Shown here one piece after another: positions 12,990 to 23,500 of a DNA stretch of 64,000 bases. Location of the stretch: positions 19,969,936-20,033,935 of the forward strand of contig CAIIXF020000006.1 in NCBI GenBank assembly GCA_903813345.2. The letters are read 5' to 3'. Made by a program: the position numbers and the translations under genes. The notes beneath the pieces are model-generated. The model was not told the origin of the DNA, ran no database searches, and saw only the letters and a list, made by a program, of their open reading frames with translations. Source of the stretch: Owenia fusiformis. Taxonomy: Eukaryota > Annelida > Polychaeta > Sabellida > Oweniidae. Within the stretch, counting starts at the first letter, position 1, and every line of letters begins with the position of its first letter.

Positions 12990-13364
12990 ATGAAACTAGT
13001 ACCATATGTAGACAACCCAGAACACTGGTTGAAACTTATTAGAGCTGGTAGACAGAATAGATTGAAAGTATCTCAAACAGGAAGAGGGTGGATAGGCATA
13101 GATGACATTAAAGAAGATACTAAACCGGTATTAATCATATCACCCATGACTGCAGTTGTCGACAGAGCAAAGGCACAATTGAAACGTCAACAAGAAGATA
13201 TGAAACATGAAGAGTATAGACCATCTAAAGAGAAACAACAAAACTCTGTAAATATAAAGAAGAAACATCCATTTAAACAGAAAAAACAAAACACTTCGAA
13301 TACAAGAAAGAAACGGACATTCTTATACAAACCACCTGGTATCCCAGCAAGGATGGACGATTAA
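12990..13364 (+). CDS. 124-aa basic protein of the palindromic element, left copy
   Basis: The first ATG gives 124 residues beginning MKLVPYVDNPEHWLKLIRAG and ending at TAA. The frame is open upstream to a TTG at 12921, but the ATG is preferred. The N-terminal half is mixed, with NPEHW, GRGWIGIDDI and KPVLIISP. The C-terminal half from about residue 60 is strongly Lys/Arg/Gln-rich with little hydrophobic sequence, as in nucleic-acid-binding or virion-core-type proteins. I cannot assign it to a known Polinton gene. An identical protein is encoded in the opposite arm, and the intact frame in both copies argues for recent insertion, gene conversion or selection. No transmembrane segment or catalytic motif is visible. 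Confidence 0.7.
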   Translation: MKLVPYVDNPEHWLKLIRAGRQNRLKVSQTGRGWIGIDDIKEDTKPVLIISPMTAVVDRAKAQLKRQQEDMKHEEYRPSKEKQQNSVNIKKKHPFKQKKQNTSNTRKKRTFLYKPPGIPARMDD

Positions 13365-13467
13365 AGTTATTTGTATATAATACTGAACGATATGAATAAA
13401 AATAAATAACTAAAGTTTCAAATGTTGTTGCTATTTACAGTCATTTACAAATGGTTTGAATATGTAT

Positions 13468-13662
13468 GAGCATTAGTTAGCATTACCTCATTAGCATCTG
13501 TTAGCATTATCATTAGCATATGTTAGCATCTGTTAGCATTATCATTAGTATCTGTTAGCATTACCATTAGCATATGTTAGCATCTGTTAGCATTACCATT
13601 AGCATATGTTAGCATCTGTTAGCATTACATCATTAGCATATGTTAGCATTATTTAGCATTAG
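13468..13662. repeat. TTAGCAT-type tandem repeats, left arm
   Basis: Degenerate repeats of the form ATTAGCATATGTTAGCATCTG occupy this stretch just downstream of the 124-aa frame. They recur in inverted order at 14504-14702 in the right arm. Confidence 0.8.
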
Positions 13663-13668
13663 TTTTAC

Positions 13669-14113
13669 AAATGTTCACTGATGTTCACAAATGTTCAAAA
13701 ATGTTCACTAGTATTGTTCACAAATATTCACTAGTATTGTTCACAAATGTTCACTGATGTTCACAAATGTTCAGAAATGTTCACTAGTATTGTTCACAAA
13801 TGTTCACTGATGTTCACAAATGTTCACTAGTATTGTTCACAAATGTTCACTGATGTTCACAAATGTTCACAAATGTTCACTAGTATTGTTCACAAATGTT
13901 CACTGATGTTCACAAATGTTCACCAGTATTGTTCACAAATGTTCACTGATGTTCACAAATGTTCACTAGTATTGTTCACAAATGTTCACTGATGTTCACT
14001 AGTATTGTTCACAAATGTTCACAAATGTTCACTGATGTTCACAAATGTTCACTGATGTTCACAAATGTTCACTGATGTTCACAAATGTTCACAAATGTTC
14101 ACTGATGTTCACA
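13669..14113. repeat. GTTCAC tandem array, left arm
   Basis: An array built from ATGTTCACTG, ATGTTCACAA and CTAGTATTGTTCACAA blocks, about 445 bp long. The right-arm counterpart (14214-14503) is about 290 bp, so copy number differs between otherwise near-identical arms. Confidence 0.85.
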
Positions 14114-14213
14114 GGGAATGAGGAGGAGGAGGAGGGGATGAGGAGGAGGGAATGAGGAGGATGGAATGAGGAGGAGGATTAGGAGGGAATGAGGAGGAGG
14201 AGGAGGAGGGGGA
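14114..14213. repeat. C-free purine-rich spacer at the palindrome centre
   Basis: About 100 bases of GGA, GAGG and GAATGAGG repeats with no C and only scattered T on the plus strand. It is the only part of the element not present in inverted copy, and it separates the two arms. Confidence 0.85.
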
Positions 14214-14503
14214 TTTGTGAACATCAGTGAACATTTGTGAACATCAGTGAACATTTGTGAACATCAGTGAACATTTGTGAACAATACTAGTGAACATTTG
14301 TGAACATTTGTGAACATCAGTGAACATTTGTGAACAATACTAGTGAACATTTGTGAACATCAGTGAACATTTGTGAACAATACTAGTGAACATTTCTGAA
14401 CATTTGTGAACATCAGTGAACATTTGTGAACAATACTAGTGAATATTTGTGAACAATACTAGTGAACATTTTTGAACATTTGTGAACATCAGTGAACATT
14501 TGT
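14214..14503. repeat. GTTCAC tandem array, right arm
   Basis: Inverted counterpart of the left-arm array, reading GTGAACATCA and GTGAACAATACTA on the plus strand. It is about 155 bp shorter than the left array. Confidence 0.85.
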
Positions 14504-14702
14504 AAAACTAATGCTAAATAATGCTAACATATGCTAATGATGTAATGCTAACAGATGCTAACATATGCTAATGGTAATGCTAACAGATGCTAACATATGC
14601 TAATGGTAATGCTAACAGATACTAATGATAATGCTAACAGATGCTAACATATGCTAATGATAATGCTAACAGATGCTAATGAGGTAATGCTAACTAATGC
14701 TC
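14504..14702. repeat. TTAGCAT-type tandem repeats, right arm
   Basis: Reverse complement of the repeats at 13468-13662 (ATGCTAACAGATGCTAACAT units). Confidence 0.8.
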
Positions 14703-14805
14703 ATACATATTCAAACCATTTGTAAATGACTGTAAATAGCAACAACATTTGAAACTTTAGTTATTTATTTTTATTCATATCGTTCAGTATTATATACAAA
14801 TAACT

Positions 14806-15180
14806 TTAATCGTCCATCCTTGCTGGGATACCAGGTGGTTTGTATAAGAATGTCCGTTTCTTTCTTGTATTCGAAGTGTTTTGTTTTTTCTGTTTAAATG
14901 GATGTTTCTTCTTTATATTTACAGAGTTTTGTTGTTTCTCTTTAGATGGTCTATACTCTTCATGTTTCATATCTTCTTGTTGACGTTTCAATTGTGCCTT
15001 TGCTCTGTCGACAACTGCAGTCATGGGTGATATGATTAATACCGGTTTAGTATCTTCTTTAATGTCATCTATGCCTATCCACCCTCTTCCTGTTTGAGAT
15101 ACTTTCAATCTATTCTGTCTACCAGCTCTAATAAGTTTCAACCAGTGTTCTGGGTTGTCTACATATGGTACTAGTTTCAT
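14806..15180 (-). CDS. 124-aa basic protein of the palindromic element, right copy
   Basis: Mirror copy of the 12990-13364 frame, encoding the identical protein from an ATG at 15180. The two genes point towards each other and the central purine spacer, separated by the tandem arrays. Identity over the whole protein shows that neither copy has decayed. Function is unknown; see the left copy. Confidence 0.7.
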   Translation of the reverse strand: MKLVPYVDNPEHWLKLIRAGRQNRLKVSQTGRGWIGIDDIKEDTKPVLIISPMTAVVDRAKAQLKRQQEDMKHEEYRPSKEKQQNSVNIKKKHPFKQKKQNTSNTRKKRTFLYKPPGIPARMDD

Positions 15181-16595
15181 GGTTTTTAGTTGATGTGTAT
15201 ATATCAAGTATAAGGATTGAAATGATAAAGATTTGAATATTTCACTCAATATATATTGTCAAGTGGCATCAATATCAACTTCTTATCAACATCTGATGTC
15301 GTGATATTCTTAGAAACTGATGTCGTGAATTAATGTAGTTCTTGTTGTTATTGACCATTCCAGATTAGAAAGTTGAAAGATTATTTATATTCTTAACATA
15401 CATTCAATAGATTTTTCTGTCAAACTTCTGGAACCTTCCAGATGAACAATACTTGTGAACATCAGTTAATATTTGTACATGATAATTAAAGTATTCGACC
15501 ATGTCACAATACTAAATTCTCTCAATTTCTACTAAATTATTTACCCTCAATTTCAATGAAATTATTTACATAAAATACAATTCGCTCAATTTCTACGAAA
15601 TTATTTACATAAAATACAATTCATATATAACAACTAATCAAAGAAATTGGAACATATATGATCCTACTGCATTTAGATGTTGTGTTATTGAATATCATGT
15701 ACAGAATATTTAGGACTTACCTTAAACAAGCATACAGATATGTCTAAATCACCAGTTGTTTACTACCATGTTCATAAATGGTCCACACACTTTTTGGAGA
15801 TTTTTATATGGTAAAAATGATGTCAAATTCTATTTTAGGGAATGATGTCATGTATTTTTTAAGAAACTTAGGTCATAAAATGATGATGTCATATACTCTA
15901 GATCATTCTAGAAAAAAGGATTAACACATTAAACAAAAGATGTTCTAGAATATGAAGGATTAACATTGTGATGACACAGTTAAATGTCAACATTCAATTA
16001 TTACATTAAAAGACCATTATTGTTGAAATCAAGTAGAGTAAGATCAAATGGTCAATTCAATATAGAACTTAAATAAATAAACCTTTTCAACGGTCAATTC
16101 AATATAGGACTTAAATAAATAAACCTTTTCATCTGTACTCATATTTAATCCAAAATCCAGTTCTCTTTCCTTTTATGCCAACAGTATTTGTTTGACCAGC
16201 TCAATAGGATTATTGATTCTTTTCAATGTTGGGTTAATATTGAAAGTAGAATTGTAAACACTGTTAATGGATTATACCAAATTTAAAATAATATTAAAGG
16301 GATTTATTTTGTACTTTACTATTCAGTCCAAGAAATACATTTCTCACCCATTTAAGATAACAATGATGTCATGCGCATCTTATCTCTCACCCATTTAAGA
16401 TAACAATGATGTCATGCGTATCTTATCTCTCACCCATTTAAGATGAAAGCCCCATCCAATTAAGTTATCTCCTAATCCCCATCCAATTAATTTATCTCCT
16501 GCTCATCTATATCTCCTGCTCATCTTCAGAGATTTTGAAAGCCCCGGGCCCGTGGCGGCCCGTGGCGGCCTGATGCCCTCAGTTTTCTATCTACT

Positions 16596-16601
16596 GATAT
16601 G
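16596..16601. repeat. Right target-site duplication GATATG
   Basis: GATATG follows the CTATCTACT terminus and matches 11570-11575. Confidence 0.8.
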
Positions 16602-18168
16602 CCGGTACCCGATAATCGGATCTTTTGCCTCTTCTCCGAATACAATAATCATTCACAAGAGAACCCCTGACATAATGGTGACATTTCTACCCTCGACCAT
16701 GATCAATTTCCTTTTTCTTATTCTTGATATGTTGGTTCATACAGGCGAAATAGATCTTACAACATAAATGTCAATGGAAAGCAGCATATGCCTGGGTGAC
16801 ATGCTAAAACGAAACTTCAGTCGCCATTTGATAAAACAGTCGTCAGTTGTGATGATTATCTCAAAAATGCAAACGGATTGTTGCATGCGTTGCCCAGATT
16901 CTGCAATAAATATTTCACCGTAATAACTCAAGGGAACAAACTCCAAGAACAGATCGAGTCCTACATTGAGCTTTCACATGCACGAGGAATATATGTTTCC
17001 GTTATCTACAAAAATCAAGGCAATTTCGTCAATCTCAACATACAAGTTGATAAAGGTCTTACGATATGTTATGACAGGATTGAGTACGTATTTTTCAGGG
17101 TTCCATCATCTTTTTTACAAAATTAATTAATTAGCTCATTTTGTAGCTGTTTCCCTTCCAAATTATATCATGCTAAGTTTTTAATAACGATAAGTTTAGA
17201 AGCTAGAAATATTGTTTTTAGAAAGTAGAGTTACAGGCACGCAGTTTACATTCTAAAATATATATTTAACAAGGATAAAGTACGCATAAATCATTATTTT
17301 GAGAGTTAACACGTTATAAGTGAGATTTTAACTCCGTTCGGAATCTCTGAACATCTCTCTTTAGGTAATAAGGATCGATCTAGTGGGGATAAGGTGTCTG
17401 AACAGTGTAGTCGACCTGTCAGATCTGATTGTTTTTAATGTAAAGCTATTCAACCGCTGATCCTCTAGTTAATGACTTGTATCTTCTCTTGGAAGACAAT
17501 TTCCATTTATTCTTTTTATTCTAGCCAAAATCCCAAAGTTCTGAATTCTACAGAATGTAGCGTTCAGTAAAGCAATGGATATTCCACCATTTCAAGTACA
17601 GTATATGGGATAATCAGATCACACGTATCATAGTTATCATACACTTTTAGGGAATGCGAACTCAACTACTTTAACAATTCAAAGGACACCATTCAAAAGA
17701 TTGTTTTTTGGTTATCGTCGGTTTGTGATCGATGTCATTTTTCCGGAACCCAATGCCACGCATGACCATTTAGGCATGACGTCCGTTATATCTAATAGTA
17801 TATCGTATTATATTTACTCGTGATTTCAAAGAGGTTTTGATCGAAATAGGGTCCTATCGTAAATGGAAGGGAACAAAAAGAATGAGGCTCGACTAAAATA
17901 TCATTTAATCGTATAGTAGAGCTCTTTTAATTGAGACTATTATCCGTAGTATCCAGATCTAGGAATTGATAGGGAACCGAACCTGACATCAATCAATTTA
18001 TAAACCTACAGCCGATTTGTCACTTGAAAGCACAGGGCCATAAGGTTAAAAAATTGGAAAAAATAAAAAACGATTTTCATTAGACAGCTGTAAAAATATC
18101 ATTTTGTTTCGTTTGCGATGTTTGTAACTTTCAAATCCAGACAACTCCCTCGATCTATCGCATCAATT
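16602..18168. other. Non-coding stretch right of the palindromic element
   Basis: A plus-strand frame at 16878-17123 reads fairly protein-like (NKLQEQIESYIELSHARG) but has no domain I recognise, and weakly related sequence upstream is broken by stops. It may be a pseudogene remnant. The rest is AT-rich DNA without visible features. Confidence 0.35.
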
Positions 18169-18292
18169 TCCGATTATCTCCCGCAGGATTCCGATTATCT
18201 CCCGCAGGATTCCGATTATCTCCCGCAGGATTCCGATTATCTCCCGCAGGATTCCGATTATCTCCCGCAGGATTCCAATTATCTCCCGCAGG
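18169..18292. repeat. Six-copy 21-bp tandem repeat
   Basis: The unit is CGATTATCTCCCGCAGGATTC, nearly identical in six consecutive copies, with the last copy diverging. Because 21 is a multiple of three it stays open as DYLPQDS repeats, but nothing else suggests translation. Confidence 0.85.
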
Positions 18293-18820
18293 AGAAATCA
18301 TTACATGCATGTTCCGATTAGCCCTGGCCAAACAAAAACCAAATGTTATTTATATATTCTATTAATTATTGATGAAATATATACTTGATGATATCCACTC
18401 ACACTCATCATTATCATTATGTTATTATGTTATTATGAAGCATATAAATCATCGGGTTTAGTCACGGTGCAGACCCTTTAACGTTTCAGACTTGGTTATT
18501 TATGAGCATTTTCAACCTATACATCGTTTAATACGAGAATCATAATCAGTCAATATTATATTCTTCATATTGATTCATAAAAGAATCAATTGGAAATACG
18601 TTACTTGAGACCAACTATATATGTAGTCATTTATTGGGAGATTTAACCAAAATATCCATATCTACTAGGTCAAAGTAAATAACAAATGTTTGTCCCGGAT
18701 GAATCTTGTATCGGAAGTCGTTATGATATCGTTTTTTCTTGAAATAAGCGTTCCGAACTTTGACACCTGGCCTTCTTTGTGTAGGAGTATCTATTCTTCA
18801 TATGAATGTCGGTTTGTTCA

Positions 18821-19443
18821 TCACAAAACCATATGTGACATAGGACTGGGATTGGGGTAAAACATCCTCAGAACGCAGGGTTCCAAACTGTAATCATCCA
18901 CTACGTAGCTTCCTTCTTCCCGGGGGAGACGAGTTCTGGAGGCCTCTGTGTTCGGCTCATGTGACGAAATTGTATCTGCACCAGTTATATGACTTTGGTC
19001 GTCTCTCTCGTCTCTAGAGACGTCAGGTGCCAGGTTCATCAAGCCAAGTCCCTGGTGAGATATTGCACCTCCTCATCTATTATCTTTCAGGTCGCCTCTC
19101 TCGTCTCTAGAGACCCCCAGGTGCTATGTCCACTAAGCCAAGTCCCTGGTGAGATTTAACAAAATCTACGAGATATACAATCGAATTATAGTGATTCCAC
19201 AGGCGTGAAACGAATAGGTTGATGTAGGTTAGCATTGCTGAGTTCTTGAATTGCCCTTTGCATTTGTTTGGCTTCGCCTCCCAGCAAAAGAGAGCTTCCG
19301 TCTATAACAATGTAGACTGCGTTTAACAGGCCACCAATAATTGGTGCTCCGACAACGCTAGTCATTGGCCATCCCTTCCGACTTCCACGATGTTGGAGTT
19401 GAAGTTGGAGCAGCTGAAATCTTGTGAATGAAGATGTGGTCAT
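18821..19443 (-). CDS. Two unassigned protein-like frames beside the mariner
   Basis: Frame one (19186-19443) gives 85 residues with a Gly/Ile-rich, possibly membrane-inserting stretch (VVGAPIIGGLLNAVYIVI) followed by QMQRAIQELSNANLHQP. Frame two (18821-19042) gives about 73 polar residues (APDVSRDERDDQSH). A short segment around AGACGAGAGAGGCGACC is duplicated between them at 19030-19070 and 19100-19165. The ATG of frame one lies 55 bases from the mariner insertion, so an upstream exon could have been displaced. I do not recognise either frame, and both could be spurious. Confidence 0.25.
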
Positions 19444-19497
19444 CCATCAACTTTTTGATGACATGCCTCTCTCGTGCCCATATATGATTGATATATA

Positions 19498-20549
19498 CCA
19501 GGTCGTTCAATAAGTTCACGGAAAAACGCTCTCATTTCAAGGATTTTTGATATTTTCTCATGTAATTTTCACACAGTGTATAAAAAATACTTTCTGATTG
19601 ATTCTGAAAATATCAGCATCTCTTATTTCATTGGTCAAAAATAAGGGTTACTATGGTAACTTGATTTTTGGGTAGGCGGGGCACTTTTTACGTCACATTA
19701 TTCATTAGAAAAACAACAGAATAGTAGGCAATTTATGAATATATCACATGAATTTCTTCTCCGCTTTCTACTTGTACATGATATTACTTAATGTAATAAT
19801 AGTAACAACTATTGTCCCATAAGGTTTTAGAAATATTCTCCCGCATGTTTAATGCACAGTAGGTTCCATTCAAGCCATTGACGAGACAATGCTCTGAAGT
19901 CATCTTGAAAAAAGGGCAATCTGGACTGCAGTCGAAAGTAGCTTCATTGTTTCATAAAGTGTACCTCTTAGCTGATCCTTCATCCTAGTGAAAACAGCAA
20001 AATCAAAGTTGTCTCATCTGGAGAGTATGTAACTTGGGGCAGCTTTGCCATTTATTTTGCCAGTTATTTGTGATGGTTTCCTGCACAATATTAGCAGTGT
20101 GATCGGCTGCATTATTCGGATGGAAAAATTTAGAGTTCGGCTGAATGGAAGTTTTAATCAACTTACAATACCATTACTTTGTTGATTTTCTGGTCCACTG
20201 GTACAGCATTAACTAGCACAATTTCAGAAATGTTCGTGAAAACAATGAACATCAATTTTCCCTCAAAAATTTGTAATTTGAATAAGAACAAATGAAAAAT
20301 AAGGATCCTTCCTTTGCACATATTGATAGATTTCTGTAATGGTAAATTGTGTGACGTAAAACGTGCCCCGCCTACCCAAAAGTCAAGTTACCATAGTAAC
20401 CCTTATTTTTGACCAATCTAATTAGAGATGCTGAGATTTTAAGAATCAATCAGATAGTATTTTTTAAACATTGTGTGAAAATTTTATAGGAAAATATCAA
20501 GAATCTTTGAAATGAGAGCATTTTTCCGTGAACTTATTGAACGACCTGG
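19498..20549. mobile_element. Mariner-family transposon, decayed
   Basis: Terminal inverted repeats of about 215 bp begin CCAGGTCGTTCAATAAGTTC at the left and end in its reverse complement at the right. A TA dinucleotide lies on each side (19496-19497 and 20550-20551), the target duplication of Tc1/mariner elements. At 1052 bp it is shorter than typical autonomous mariners (about 1.3 kb). The interior holds a broken transposase on the minus strand. Confidence 0.85.
19840..20165 (-). pseudogene. Mariner transposase remnant
   Basis: Minus-strand translation across frameshifts and stops recovers HPNNAADHTA, then YSPDETT in place of the mariner YSPD-L-A-P-x-D block, then KDQLRGTLYETM in place of the conserved K-x-x-LRG-x-x-F/Y-E motif. 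This is the C-terminal third of the catalytic domain. The third catalytic Asp region is damaged and the N-terminal DNA-binding part is not recognisable. The copy is dead. Confidence 0.7.
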
Positions 20550-20551
20550 TA

Positions 20552-23500
20552 CATATTGTGAGGGTAATCTACCCAAAGATGGAACCCACATAGTGAGGAT
20601 TTAAACTATGGTAAAAAATTTCAGTCATGTGAGGTCAAGTTCAAGGTCAAGAAGAATCAAACCAACCAGAGATACATAGTTTTAAGGACAGTCAAGGTGA
20701 ATGGAACATTGAAAGTTCACTTGTTGCCAACCTCACCATTAGCCTCACTGTTAATGTAAACATTTAAAATGAGAATCTATATATTGCTTCCATTTGTAGC
20801 CCAATAAAACAAATTAGATAAAGGAAGATGAAACGATTCTCAAATGAGAAAGGGTTAGATAATGTCGTCTAAAACATAGAATACCATGATAAAACTCAAT
20901 TTGAAGGATCGAGTTGCAAATACAAGTCTATCTAAAGGCAACTCAGTTAGAGGTCTACACAATGTTAAATATAGTGAGCGGAAGATATTTAAGCGATGCA
21001 TTTGTATGGGCGATGGTCATACGTATAGGTTGGCGTTTCATCTATTGGGACTATCCAAATCTGCAAATGGATAGTTTTAGTAGTTGCTATTTTGGCATTG
21101 TGATGTAAAAGTAGCACATGGAATTTTGGGAAACACAAGGGATTGTGAATTTGTACCATCCAAAAGGTTTTTTGAATTTTCTCCATGGCAATTCCGGGAG
21201 TAATCCAAAAAGTTATCCTGTGATAAGTTGATTCAACCCATATTAGGAAATGTTTTTTTTTATCTCAAACAATCTACGAGGTGGATAACTTTTAGGGGTT
21301 CGACCATATGTAATATATCCAAGATTTTATCTGAATAAATGTTAGGTTCCTGGATTGAAGTAATGATAGATGTTCTTGAACTTACAAGATGCGATGGGAA
21401 TATGACATTGCCAAGAAGCATGACCATAACGAAACGTATGAGTAAGCGTGAGCATGTCTAAATTAGACTATGCTATCAATTTCCTTAGGTAATTATATTT
21501 TTATTAATATCACAATTTCTTCATAAAACATGATTTTAGAAACTAAGGATACAGGTACAAACGTAGAAATCTTTGCATCCACTAATTGTTTTACCTAAAC
21601 TTGCTTCATGTAGTTTTGATGTCTGATATCAAGAATTTATAAAATGGTAGAATTTTTAAAAACTACTAACGAGAACAGCTAATATTATGGAACACAACAC
21701 AGATTTACTGAGGTTTATATCAAGCGTTCTGATTATTAAGATAGACATAATTTATCCTCTCTTGGGATACACATAACACAATATCCAAGACCTCCCATAA
21801 CCTCTAATCATCACACATAAGCTGGCATTTGTTCTTCAGGCTGTCGTGATAACTCAGAAACTGTAAGTCGGAATGACGCCACTACCGTACTCGTCATATT
21901 CTTGGGAGAGTGAATTGCCTAACTAACATGGCTTTACAGGACCATGCTTCAAGAAATGCCAGCCTATCTATATCAGTGTAAAATGTTGAGTTTGTCTCAT
22001 TTATCAAGTAATATATTGTTCTGTTTACTGTTTCTATATGCTGTTGTCTCAACATGAAAAGATCCCCTAAAAAGTAGTTCCATTATACATAGTTGTATTC
22101 AGTCATTGTGTGATTCCTTATCGTTTTTTTCTTTTAAGGTTAATATAACTGAACAAATATTTTCCATGGCTGTCTAAAAAAACATTTTGTCTGGATGTAT
22201 TTTGATAACATGATCTCATCGCGTTTAAATAAATACAAAACAGTCAAAACACAGTCCTAGACAAATGGGACTCAAACGGGATCGACTAAAACATGTTCTT
22301 GCTGGCATAGTGGCGAATGGTGGAGGTCAATTATAGGAAACAAAAGTCCTAAGTAAAATCAAATGAAAGGTCGCCCAGTTAAGGAGTTTCTCCACATTCC
22401 GTTTTGACTTAAGACCACAATTGCAAAACATATACTTTTGGCCCAATCTTTTTATATGTCCACCCCCTAGCCCCCACCCTCAGATCCAGCAGTGTATCAT
22501 GGTATATGCATATAACATCTAATGCCGAGTTTTTCTTGTGTTATTGGGATAGATTGAGTAGTGAGTACACTGATCAAAGTCGACGGATTATTACAGCGTT
22601 TTAAATTAATGAACACAATTACTGTAATCGTTAAATAAAAATGTATTCAATCAATTTAACAAATGAATTATTGACTATAGGCCAGTTGATGAGATAAACA
22701 TAACGTGTCTGGTGTCTTTTTAAGTCTTATTGAAAATCAGGCTAACTTGGCGTCCTTTGGGATCTGCATCAAACCAATTCATGTAATTCAACTGAAATGA
22801 TCAATTTGTATCCACACCACTCAAAATATAAATGTCAGATACATTGTTTTTATATTTCTTTTACAGGCACCAAGGGACCATAATTCCACCCTGATATTGG
22901 GATTACGGAAACTGTCACATTTTCATTGCGTCCGTGACTATTGGAATCTATTTTACCGCCAGAGTTGATCTGAGATCAAAGCAGCTTTATCCGCCTATAT
23001 CATATAATAATATCAATAAAGCATCGTAATTTTGAGATAACACTTCATATTTTTATTCAAATGCCATAAAGATATTAATGTGACTCTGACGAACACGTAT
23101 CTTTACTTGTCTTGACATGCTGATGTCTGTGTAGATTGGGTGACATCTAGATCTTAAATATGGACAGTGGCTACAAGGGATTAGTAACGCAGTCTTAGTC
23201 GTTGATGTACAATAGGTCAAGATGTCCGGTACTGCATCGTTGATTATGCAACAAGAGACACATCTGGAAGCTAACAATAGGGGAAAACAAGTAATATTTT
23301 TAAAATCAATTCCAGTGATTGCGCATGTAATGTTTTCGATTTTCATAAATTTAGATTCTCCAGACAAAGCTAATCTCCTTTTTAGGGGGTATTCCCATTT
23401 TTCTCATTGGGTCCAACTTAGTGTTTCCCCCTGGATCCGCCATTGTTGAAGTAGAACACGCTCAGTTTGAGATTAACCCACAAAGCTCGATCGTCGTCAA

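Larger units (their letters stand above)
11576..16595. mobile_element. 5-kb palindromic element, Polinton/Maverick-like ends
   Basis: Almost the whole element is one inverted repeat. The left arm (11576-14113) and right arm (14214-16595) are near-identical reverse complements, about 2.4-2.5 kb each. They differ mainly by about 155 bp of internal tandem repeats and a few changes near the ends. The termini read AGTAGATAGAAAACTGAGGG on both arms and are flanked by the 6-bp duplication GATATG. A 6-bp duplication, AG-starting ends and long terminal repeats are hallmarks of Polinton/Maverick DNA transposons. Those elements are usually 15-20 kb and encode a protein-primed DNA polymerase, an integrase and capsid genes, none of which is seen here. 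The element could therefore be a deletion derivative formed by joining two copies of one Polinton end, or a different long-TIR transposon. Confidence 0.75.

Noticed and set aside
11576-16595. Reading the palindrome as an assembly artefact only
   Set aside because: The 6-bp duplication outside matching AG/CT termini and the unequal internal arrays argue for a real inserted element, although long-read confirmation is still worthwhile.
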